The translations under genes and the position numbers were made by a program. 64,000 nucleotides of DNA from Ignavibacteriota bacterium (GTDB taxonomy: Bacteria > Bacteroidota > Ignavibacteria > Ignavibacteriales > Melioribacteraceae). Every line of letters starts with the position of its first letter. Positions within the stretch are counted from its first letter, which is position 1. Positions 40,598 through 47,937 of the stretch are shown in pieces. The stretch is from positions 248,001 through 312,000 of the forward strand of contig JADJWT010000001.1 in assembly GCA_016716225.1 (NCBI GenBank), written 5' to 3'. The notes under the pieces were generated by a model, which was not told where the DNA came from, made no database searches, and saw only the letters and a program-made list of their open reading frames with translations.

Positions 40598-41453
40598 CTA
40601 AATTACTTATTGTTGGTTTTTCTATAATTTTTTTTACAAAAGTAAAAATTAAATATTTGTAATTTGTTTTAAGTATTTGTCGTAATAAATTATTTGGAAT
40701 AACAATTCTATTTTTATTGGGATTCTTGATTCTAAAAAACGGTGTAAGTTCATCATTTATATTTCTTTTAGCGCCAATAATTATTTGCACTTCACCGGAG
40801 TTTTCATTATTCCATTCCAAACTAACTTCAAAATCCTCTGTTTCTCTCGAGCCGGTAACTGAAATTTTCCCCGAAATTTGATTAGGAATTTTCATTATTG
40901 AAATTGTTTCTTTATTGTTTTGATCAGTAAATGATAATGGAATGTTAGAATTGTATGGAAAATTTAGTACGCTTTGAAGTAATACTCTTTTATGATATAA
41001 AACATTTTTAACACCGACTAAAGTATCAATTAGTTTGAAGTTATCAAGAAATTTTAAACTGTAAGGAATTACTCTTGCTGGATGATTATTAAATTTTACT
41101 TTTCCAAAATCTATTGTTTTGTAACCAACAATTTTATTTTCGGAATTTTTAATTGGCTGATTGTTATCAATAAATATTGCTTCGCCGTATCCGGAAAATC
41201 TGGTTAAATTATTATATGTATTTTTAATTCCACTGTAAACAACTAAAGATTTATCAAAAGAATTTTCTTCAATTACTCCGGTTGAATCATATCCGGTAAG
41301 TGTATATGAGCCCGGATTTTCATTAATTATCTCAATTACATCATTTGATTCATCATTATTAATTAACTCAATTGGAGCTGGCTCGTTACAGCTAATTACA
41401 AAGATTGAAATAATAATTGAAGTGAGATATTTATTCAGTTCGTTCATGTTCAA
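40542..41453 (-). CDS. Lipoprotein of unknown function
   Basis: 303 residues. The lipobox is SIFVISC (Cys near residue 22), after a short hydrophobic helix. The rest is beta-rich with no motif I recognise (YTLTGYDSTGVIEENSFD, FRIKNPNKNRIVIPNNLLRQILKT). Its 3' end overlaps the start of the barrel/transglutaminase gene by 56 bases, which suggests coupled expression. It lies between a terminator-like hairpin and the barrel gene. Confidence 0.65.
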   Translation of the reverse strand: MNMNELNKYLTSIIISIFVISCNEPAPIELINNDESNDVIEIINENPGSYTLTGYDSTGVIEENSFDKSLVVYSGIKNTYNNLTRFSGYGEAIFIDNNQPIKNSENKIVGYKTIDFGKVKFNNHPARVIPYSLKFLDNFKLIDTLVGVKNVLYHKRVLLQSVLNFPYNSNIPLSFTDQNNKETISIMKIPNQISGKISVTGSRETEDFEVSLEWNNENSGEVQIIIGAKRNINDELTPFFRIKNPNKNRIVIPNNLLRQILKTNYKYLIFTFVKKIIEKPTISNLGEIQFAAQSIHNIWVDIR

Positions 41454-41485
41454 ATATATAAATATTTTTTCCGGATTAATTAAAA

Positions 41486-41533
41486 AAAGGCTGTCTTAAA
41501 AGTAAATTACAAAATTCCGATTAAGACAACCTT
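41486..41533 (-). terminator. Terminator-like hairpin after the first lipoprotein gene
   Basis: Read on the minus strand, AAGGTTGTCTTAA pairs with TTAAGACAGCCTT (one mismatch or G-T) around a loop of about 21 bases and is followed by a run of T. It may end or attenuate the sigma-54 transcript before the second lipoprotein. Confidence 0.6.
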
Positions 41534-41540
41534 CAAAAAT

Positions 41541-42500
41541 TTAATTGACTCTGTAAGGAATTCCCCAAGATTTACTTTCAACCGATGCTTCACTATCATT
41601 TAGTGTTGAATGTGAGAAAGCGTTAATAACTGCATGCCTTCTTCCTCTAAATTGGTTAACAATCCATTCACCGGAATAAGTTCTATGATAATAACTTCCA
41701 TCAAATTCTTCATTTATTAGTTCTAACTTTCTTTTTGCTCTGTTTGTTAATCTATTTTTAATTGCACCGTAAGTTAAAGTTACATAATCATTCGTTTCAA
41801 ATTTACTTTTTATATTTACTTCAACTTTCACTTTTTCAAATTGAATTAAAGTAGGAATATTTGAATTTCCTCCAGAAATTCCCAAATTGAAATAATAATC
41901 TAAAGGATTATCAATTACAATTTCTTCATTGTTTGGTAAATAAATTTTTATACTTTCTATTTCAATATTTTCAGTTAATGTTCCGCCTTCAGGAAGTGAA
42001 ATTGATGTAAGTCTCCAATTGCTATCCGGATTTGACGTATTTGCAATTTTTGTAAAAATTAAATTTCTCTTAATTGTTGTATTAAATGGTTTTTCATAAA
42101 CATCTAAATCAATATTTCCCCAACCGCCTTTTGAAGAATCTTCTGAAGCCATAATAAATAAAACTCCTTCATAATTTGAAGTTAATGTTCCATAAGCAAG
42201 TTCTCCTTTAAATTCAACATCCAAAGTTTTATCAACTAATTTCATCCTTTGTCCAACTTTTACTGGATATATTGTTGCAGAAGTTTTTCCTAATACAAAA
42301 TCCATTGCTTCTTCTTCGTTATAATTTAGATCAAAAGATTCTAATGATTCATCCGATTCAACAATTTTTTCTAATGTTTCTTTTTCAGTTGTATTATTTT
42401 CATTATCCAAAGGATTATTTTCTTCATTACAGGCATTTATTGAAAAAAGAAAAAATACAATTGCTAATATTAAAACGATTTTTGAACTTATTATTTTCAT
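41541..42500 (-). CDS. Lipoprotein of unknown function, first gene behind the sigma-54 promoter
   Basis: 319 residues from ATG 42500 (MKIISSKIVLILAIVFFLFSINAC), with AGGAG six bases upstream. The frame stays open to 42575 but that stretch overlaps the promoter. Lipobox SINAC, then a low-complexity acidic linker (NEENNPLDNENNTTEKETLEKIVESDESLESFDLNYNEEEAMDF) and a beta-rich domain. No family recognised. It is likely the main target of the CHASE2 activator encoded upstream. Confidence 0.7.
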   Translation of the reverse strand: MKIISSKIVLILAIVFFLFSINACNEENNPLDNENNTTEKETLEKIVESDESLESFDLNYNEEEAMDFVLGKTSATIYPVKVGQRMKLVDKTLDVEFKGELAYGTLTSNYEGVLFIMASEDSSKGGWGNIDLDVYEKPFNTTIKRNLIFTKIANTSNPDSNWRLTSISLPEGGTLTENIEIESIKIYLPNNEEIVIDNPLDYYFNLGISGGNSNIPTLIQFEKVKVEVNIKSKFETNDYVTLTYGAIKNRLTNRAKRKLELINEEFDGSYYHRTYSGEWIVNQFRGRRHAVINAFSHSTLNDSEASVESKSWGIPYRVN

Positions 42501-42544
42501 TGTTTCTCCTATGATTTTTGGTTTGCAATTCTTTTCCCAAATAA

Positions 42545-42561
42545 TGCTAATTGCATGCCAA
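42545..42561 (-). promoter_or_regulatory. Sigma-54 (-24/-12) promoter
   Basis: Read on the minus strand, TTGGCATGCAATTAGCA matches the consensus YTGGCAYG-N4-TTGCW with GG and GC exactly 12 bases apart; only the second T of the -12 box differs. Transcription should start near 42534, about 34 bases before the lipoprotein ATG. The adjacent gene encodes a sigma-54 activator. Confidence 0.65.
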
Positions 42562-42626
42562 ATCTTATTTTTCACTTAACTCGTTATAGTAAAATAGTTT
42601 ACAAATTTTAGACGTTTTTATTAAAT

Positions 42627-42669
42627 GCCTGAATTAAAACATATTTGCCTGAAAAGTAATTTCTCAGGC
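42627..42669. promoter_or_regulatory. GCCTGA repeats, candidate upstream activator sites
   Basis: GCCTGA occurs at 42627-42632 and 42647-42652, and its complement TCAGGC at 42664-42669. The last two form a 23-base inverted repeat. They lie 65-110 bases upstream of the -24 element, where sigma-54 activators bind. The inverted repeat could instead be a terminator for the activator gene, whose stop codon it overlaps. Confidence 0.4.
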
Positions 42670-45089
42670 TAATTTTCGGTAATTTTTTGAATAATTTGAT
42701 CGAGATAAGAATGATATTTTTGCGGAAGATTTTTATATTTTGATGCAAATTTTGATTTTAATTCATTTAGTGATTTTCCTTTAAATTCTGCAAAATCACT
42801 TTCAAGATTTTTAAGATAAATATTTACTTTTTTATCAACATTTTGATTTATTTCAGTTTTATTTGAATTGGAAATTATTTTTATAGTTTTTTCCAAATCA
42901 AAATTATTTTCAACATAAGATTTAAAGAAAAATCCTCGTAAATATTCTGAAACAATTGTTCTGCTTAAATTTCCCAATTCATCAGAAGTTTCATTAATTG
43001 ATGAATGTGAAAAAGATTTTTCTCTTAATGATTCAATTATAGAATTTTCCATATCACTTTTTTCAATTTTGGAAAGTTCTTTTGGCAAATCTTTCAATTT
43101 TATAATATTTCTTTTATCTGCACGTGTAAAAATTACAGCTCGTTTAATAACACCTTCCAATTCTCTAATATTTCCTTTCCAATTATTTTCTTCAAGTTTT
43201 TTAATCACTGCATTGGAAATTTTAAATTCTTTACTTTCCTTTTTTGCAAAAAATTCTGCAAGAACGGAAATATCTTCAATTCTTTCATTTAAGTTTGGAA
43301 GATTGATATCAATTACATTTAGTCGGTAAAATAAATCTTCTCTAAAATTTCCCGTTTTAACTTGTTGACTTAAATTCTTATTTGTTGCGGTTATTATTCT
43401 AACATCAACATGCTGAGTTTTAGATGAACCAACTTTTTGAAAATCACCAGTTTGTAAAACTCTCAACAATTTCACTTGAAAATTTTCACTCGTTTCACCA
43501 ATTTCATCTAAGAATAATGTCCCTCCATCTGCTTCTTCAAATCTTCCAATTTTATCAGATTTTGCATCAGTAAATGCTCCTTTAACATGTCCAAAAAGTT
43601 CGCTTTCCAACAATGTTTCAGGTAATGCTGCACAATTGATTATGACAAATTTTTTATTTTTTCTTTTGCTAAGATTATGAATTGCATTTGCAACAAGTTC
43701 TTTTCCGGTTCCGCTTTCGCCTTGAATTAAAACAGAAGCATTTTCTGGTGCTACTTTTTTAATAAGACTTACAATTTGCTCAATTTTTTTGCTTCTGTAA
43801 ATTATTCCTTCAAAATTATTTGGCTCAATTGAATGAATAAATTCCGTGTTATCTTCAGTTTCAATATTTTTTAAATTCTTAATTTCCTCATTTAATTTGT
43901 TGATTTGATTTTTTAATTCATCAGATTTGTTCTTTTCAATTTGTCTATTAAGTTCTAAGAGTTTTGCTTCCTTAATTTCCAACTCACTTTTTAATTCAAT
44001 AGATAATTCTTCTGAAGTAATTCTTTTTTTTCGTTCATCTAAAAATGTAATAAACGAACTTCCCCAAATGGTAAAAATGTAAGGAATGATAAACGCAGAA
44101 TAATCAAACTGGAAATAATTTATTTTCCAAAGTGAAAAAATTATTATAAAAAAGACTACTGATGCGGAAAGCAAAATTTTAAATTTATCAAATAAAAAAT
44201 ATGAAATGATAAAAATTGTGAACAGAAAAATTATTGTAGAAATTTTAAAGTAATTATAATTTAAATTTTCTCCGGAAAGTAAATTGTTAATTGCAAAAGC
44301 ATGAATTGCAATTCCGGGAATTCGATCATCAAAATGTGTTGAAATTGATTTTGCAATTAGCGGATCACTAATTCCAATTAAAATAATTTTCCCGTTCAAT
44401 TTTTGCAGCTCAGTAATGTTATTATCAGCAAAATCAAAAAATTGCAGCAAAGAATATTTCTTAAATGATTTCCAAGAAAAATTAAAATTAACATAAATAT
44501 CACTTGGATTTTTATTTTCCAACATTTTATCAGCAAAAGAAAATTCTAAATTATCATTTGTTTTAATTTTTGCCGGAATTAAAAAAATATTTTCATTAAA
44601 AAAATTTATATGTCCGGTTTGTAAATTTTTATCAAATAATTTTATTTGAGGAAAATTTATTTTTTCAGAAATCCAAATATTGTTTGAATGAGTTAAGTTT
44701 TCTGCAAGTGAAGAAAAAATAATATTATTGGAATTTTTTATTGAATTAAACAAAACTTGGTTGTAAACTTCTTGAGTACTAATATTTTCGGAAAGGAAAA
44801 TTTCGAAACCAATTTTCCTAACATTAAGTTTATTTAAATAATCTAAAAGCAAAGCATAATAACTTCTTTTTAACGGCCAGCCCCCGAGAAAATCAATATC
44901 GGAAGAATTTATTTCAATTATTACAATATTTGAATCCGGTAATTTTTCATATTCGATTGAATAAAAAAAAGAATTTACTTTCGAATTTATTTGAGTTGAG
45001 AATTGCATAAAGATTAAGTAAATAAAAATTCCAATGAGGGGAAAAGAATATTTTATTAAACTTTTTTTACTCAACAATTTACTCTTCAT
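42669..45089 (-). CDS. CHASE2-domain sigma-54-dependent transcriptional activator
   Basis: 806 residues. An N-terminal helix precedes a CHASE2 extracytoplasmic sensor (residues ~40-270: IVIIEINSSDIDFLGGWPLKRSYYALLLDYL, GKIILIGISDPLI, DDRIPGIAIHAFAINNLLSGE), then three membrane helices (~280-345) and a coiled coil. The AAA+ domain has Walker A GESGTGKE (~455), the sigma-54 loop as GAFTDA (~505, variant of GAFTGA) and Walker B GGTLFLDEIGE (~525). A helix-turn-helix near the end reads SSINETSDELGNLSRTIVSEYLRG. It joins sensing and DNA binding in one membrane protein, and lies directly upstream of a sigma-54 promoter. Confidence 0.9.
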   Translation of the reverse strand: MKSKLLSKKSLIKYSFPLIGIFIYLIFMQFSTQINSKVNSFFYSIEYEKLPDSNIVIIEINSSDIDFLGGWPLKRSYYALLLDYLNKLNVRKIGFEIFLSENISTQEVYNQVLFNSIKNSNNIIFSSLAENLTHSNNIWISEKINFPQIKLFDKNLQTGHINFFNENIFLIPAKIKTNDNLEFSFADKMLENKNPSDIYVNFNFSWKSFKKYSLLQFFDFADNNITELQKLNGKIILIGISDPLIAKSISTHFDDRIPGIAIHAFAINNLLSGENLNYNYFKISTIIFLFTIFIISYFLFDKFKILLSASVVFFIIIFSLWKINYFQFDYSAFIIPYIFTIWGSSFITFLDERKKRITSEELSIELKSELEIKEAKLLELNRQIEKNKSDELKNQINKLNEEIKNLKNIETEDNTEFIHSIEPNNFEGIIYRSKKIEQIVSLIKKVAPENASVLIQGESGTGKELVANAIHNLSKRKNKKFVIINCAALPETLLESELFGHVKGAFTDAKSDKIGRFEEADGGTLFLDEIGETSENFQVKLLRVLQTGDFQKVGSSKTQHVDVRIITATNKNLSQQVKTGNFREDLFYRLNVIDINLPNLNERIEDISVLAEFFAKKESKEFKISNAVIKKLEENNWKGNIRELEGVIKRAVIFTRADKRNIIKLKDLPKELSKIEKSDMENSIIESLREKSFSHSSINETSDELGNLSRTIVSEYLRGFFFKSYVENNFDLEKTIKIISNSNKTEINQNVDKKVNIYLKNLESDFAEFKGKSLNELKSKFASKYKNLPQKYHSYLDQIIQKITEN

Positions 45090-45135
45090 TTACAAAACCA
45101 AATTTTGATTATCTTTTAATATACAATTTACAAAA

Positions 45136-45972
45136 TTGAGTGAATCGAAATATAAATTTTTAAAAATGGATAACGATTTGGAAACAACAATTAATAATTT
45201 ACGAGTTTACCTTTCCGGGAATGAAAAAAATAAATCTATAATATTTATTCATGGATTTCCTTACGATCATACAATGTGGGATGAACAAGTAAATTTTCTT
45301 AAAGATAAATATTTTTGCGTTAGATATGATATTCGCGGTTTGGGAAAAAGTCCAGCCGGCGATGGACAATATACAATGGATTCTTTTGTGGAAGATTTAT
45401 TTTCAATTATTGATGAATTAAAGTTAGAAAAACCAATAATCTGCGGATTATCAATGGGAGGGTATATAACTTTTCGTGCTTTGGAAATAGATCAAATAAA
45501 ATTTTCTGCTGCAATTTTATTAGATACAAGGACTGAAAGCGACAACAACGAAGGAAAAATTAAAAGACAAAACGGAATTGCAAAAATTAATAAAGAAGGT
45601 GTAATTTCTTATGTTAATAATTTTGTTCCGACTTGTTTTTGGGATGAAACAATTAAAAATAATTCAGAATTATATAACACAGTTTTAAATCAATCGAGAA
45701 CAAGCAACGCAATTGGTGTTAAAGGTTGTTTGTTTGCAATGTTAAGCAGAACCGATACAACCGATTCGCTTAAAAAAATAAATATTCCTACTTTAATTTT
45801 GTGTGGTGAATTTGATAAATTAACTCCACCAAATGTAATGCAAAAAATTGCAGATGAAATTCCAAATTCAAAATTTGTGATGACTAAAAATTCTGGGCAT
45901 ATGACTCCGATTGAAAAACCAGATGATGTGAACTTAAATATTAATGATTTTTTGGATAAAATTTTTTCTTAA
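45136..45972 (+). CDS. Alpha/beta hydrolase
   Basis: 278 residues with a TTG start at 45136, or 268 from ATG 45166; the ten extra residues (SESKYKFLK) look like the usual first strand of the fold, so the longer form is kept. The catalytic triad is visible: Ser in ICGLSMGGYI (near residue 105), Asp in LCGEFDKLTPP, His in NSGHMTPIEKP. The oxyanion region is FIHGFPYDHTMWDEQ. It may be an esterase or lactonase; substrate unknown. Its end overlaps the convergent NUDIX gene by 4 bases. Confidence 0.85.
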   Translation: MSESKYKFLKMDNDLETTINNLRVYLSGNEKNKSIIFIHGFPYDHTMWDEQVNFLKDKYFCVRYDIRGLGKSPAGDGQYTMDSFVEDLFSIIDELKLEKPIICGLSMGGYITFRALEIDQIKFSAAILLDTRTESDNNEGKIKRQNGIAKINKEGVISYVNNFVPTCFWDETIKNNSELYNTVLNQSRTSNAIGVKGCLFAMLSRTDTTDSLKKINIPTLILCGEFDKLTPPNVMQKIADEIPNSKFVMTKNSGHMTPIEKPDDVNLNINDFLDKIFS

Positions 45973-46427
45973 TAAAATATTACAGAAAAATCTTTGTATT
46001 TACCGTTTTCGTAATTGAATTTTGCGCTAAATATTTTATTTTCAAAAAGCCATGGAATAAAAATTCTATCTCCTTCCCAAAGATTTATTTCAGTTAATTT
46101 TTCGTTTGGGATCCATTCTAATTTTCCTTCTGGTGAATCAATTAAATTTCCTTCAAAACCTTTAAAGACATAAAGCCAAACGTACCAATCGTCTTTTCCA
46201 TCAAACATTGGAAAAGTTATGTGTCCTTTTAAAATTGGGTTTTTTACTGTCAATCCGGATTCCTCATGCACTTCACGAATTGCACATTCTTCTGGAGTTT
46301 CACCAGCTTCAAATTTTCCGCCAAGTCCGTTCCACTTTCCTTCGTGATAATCATTTTCTTTTTTGTTACGATAAAGCATTAAAGTTTTATCGTTTTCTAT
46401 AACATAACAAAGTGTGGCAAGCTTCAT
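45969..46427 (-). CDS. NUDIX hydrolase (MutT/8-oxo-dGTP diphosphatase-like)
   Basis: 152 residues. The Nudix box is GGKFEAGETPEECAIREVHEESGLTV, complete with GX5EX7REUXEEXGU. KWNGLGGKFE and the flanking WYVWLYVFKGFEGNL fit MutT-like proteins that remove oxidised nucleotides. It starts MKLATLCYVIENDKTLMLYRNKK. Confidence 0.9.
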   Translation of the reverse strand: MKLATLCYVIENDKTLMLYRNKKENDYHEGKWNGLGGKFEAGETPEECAIREVHEESGLTVKNPILKGHITFPMFDGKDDWYVWLYVFKGFEGNLIDSPEGKLEWIPNEKLTEINLWEGDRIFIPWLFENKIFSAKFNYENGKYKDFSVIFY

Positions 46428-46496
46428 AAAGTTAAAATCCCAAAAATAAAAGTTAAAAATCTTTTTGATATCTTCGCATTGTAATTAAACTGGAAG

Positions 46497-46832
46497 CTAA
46501 TATTTTAAAATTTCATCGTATTCTTTGATCAATAAATTCGATTTAGTTAAATTTGCTTTTTTGCTATCTTTTAATAAGGACAACCATAATTTAGATTCAT
46601 TTGAAGATTTTAAAGCTATGTTTATAAATTTTGCAAAATCTCTTTTGGAACTTCCCGATAATCCTTCCACATAATTTGCGATTACACTTGTTCCACATCT
46701 TAATAATTGATCGGCTAACCGACGTGATACAAAATCTTTCTCTAATGTTTCAATAAATTGAATCAATTCAAAAGTTAATTTATATAATCTTTTCTAAAAT
46801 TCTTCTTTAAATTGATTGTTTGAATTTTTCAT
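46497..46832 (-). pseudogene. Four-helix-bundle (S23-like) protein gene broken by an in-frame stop
   Basis: The downstream part encodes RLYKLTFELIQFIETLEKD ... DQLLRCGTSVIANYVEGLSGSSKRDFAKFINIALKSSNESKLWL, a clear four-helix-bundle (TIGR02436-type) protein. Reading upstream in the same frame, a start ATG at 46832 opens MKNSNNQFKEEF, then TAG (46794-46796), then the rest. Replacing that one codon would give a normal 110-residue protein of the family. The downstream part could still start at a TTG (46766), without its first helix. Either a nonsense mutation or a sequencing error. Confidence 0.7.
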
Positions 46833-46865
46833 TTTAACCAATCTTTAACTTTTATTTTTTAAATT

Positions 46866-47840
46866 TTAACTAGCCAAATGTTTTTCTTTTATAAGGTATT
46901 CCTTCACATAATCTTCTACTGAATTTTCTAAAGAAGTAATCTCATTTTTGAATCCGGCGTTTCTAATTTTTTCTATTTTCGCTTCAGTAAAATATTGATA
47001 CTTTCCGCGTAAAATTTCCGGCATATCAATTATTTCTATATTGGGTTTTAAATCCATTGCAATAAATATTGAAGAAACCAAATCAATCCAAGTTCGTGCA
47101 ATTCCGGTTCCAACATTGAATAAACCATTAACATTTTTATTTTCGATAAAATGTAAAGTCATATCAACTGCATCTTTTATGTAAATAAAATCTCGCATTT
47201 GTTTTCCATCTTCATAATTTGGATTATAAGATTTAAACAATTTCACTTTTCCCGTTTCTTGTATTTGACCAAAAGCCTTATGAACTATGCTTCTCATATC
47301 TCCTTTGTGAAATTCATTTGGACCAAAAACATTAAAATATTTTAATCCGACAATTTTATCAGCAACTTTCATTTTCTGCGCCCACAAATCAAACATATGT
47401 TTTGAGTATCCATACATATTTAGCGGTTTTAAAGTAGGCAATTTTTCTTCATTATCTTCATAACCATTTTCTCCGTCTCCGTATGTTGCCGCACTTGATG
47501 CATAAATAAACTTAGAATCATTTTCCAAACAATATTCTGCTAAAGTTTTAGTGTATTTAAAATTATTGTAAAGCAAATAATCAGCATCTTTTTCTGTTGT
47601 AGCTGAGCAAGCGCCAAGGTGAAAAACTGTATCAACTTTAAATCCTAAAGAATCATCATTTATAATTTCAAGAAATTCATCTTTATGAAAAATATCTAAA
47701 TATTTTAGTCCAACTAAATTTTTCCATTTTTCGCTTTCGCCAAGATGATCAACAATTATGATATCATCTATTCCCATTTTATTTAATTTCCAAACAATTG
47801 CGCTACCAATAAAGCCAGCTCCGCCCGTAACTATTATCAT
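46866..47840 (-). CDS. hldD: ADP-L-glycero-D-manno-heptose 6-epimerase
   Basis: 324 residues of the SDR family: MIIVTGGAGFIGSAIVWKLNKMGI, YASSAATYGDGENGYEDNE, PLNMYGYSKHMFDLWAQKM (Tyr-x3-Lys), GLKYFNVFGPNE and MRDFIYIKDAVDMTL. These segments are diagnostic of HldD. It makes the heptose donor for lipopolysaccharide inner core, so the cell likely has a heptose-containing core. AAAAGGAG precedes the start. Confidence 0.93.
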   Translation of the reverse strand: MIIVTGGAGFIGSAIVWKLNKMGIDDIIIVDHLGESEKWKNLVGLKYLDIFHKDEFLEIINDDSLGFKVDTVFHLGACSATTEKDADYLLYNNFKYTKTLAEYCLENDSKFIYASSAATYGDGENGYEDNEEKLPTLKPLNMYGYSKHMFDLWAQKMKVADKIVGLKYFNVFGPNEFHKGDMRSIVHKAFGQIQETGKVKLFKSYNPNYEDGKQMRDFIYIKDAVDMTLHFIENKNVNGLFNVGTGIARTWIDLVSSIFIAMDLKPNIEIIDMPEILRGKYQYFTEAKIEKIRNAGFKNEITSLENSVEDYVKEYLIKEKHLAS

Positions 47841-47937
47841 TTTATCTCCTTTTCATATTTATTGTAAAGTAAAGTTATAAAATTTCATTAAATTATATTT
47901 TCAAAAAATCGATATTTATTTAGAAAGCTTGGAGAAA

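Noticed and set aside
42272..42514. Plus-strand 80-codon open frame opposite the lipoprotein gene
   Set aside because: Antisense shadow with low-complexity Leu/Phe composition and no start signals.
42501..42575. A 25-residue N-terminal extension of the lipoprotein gene
   Set aside because: It overlaps the sigma-54 promoter, lacks a ribosome binding site, and would put a non-signal sequence before a good lipoprotein signal peptide.
47841..47937. Cobalamin riboswitch before metH
   Set aside because: The gap is only 97 bases, AT-rich, with no B12-box-like or multi-stem structure.
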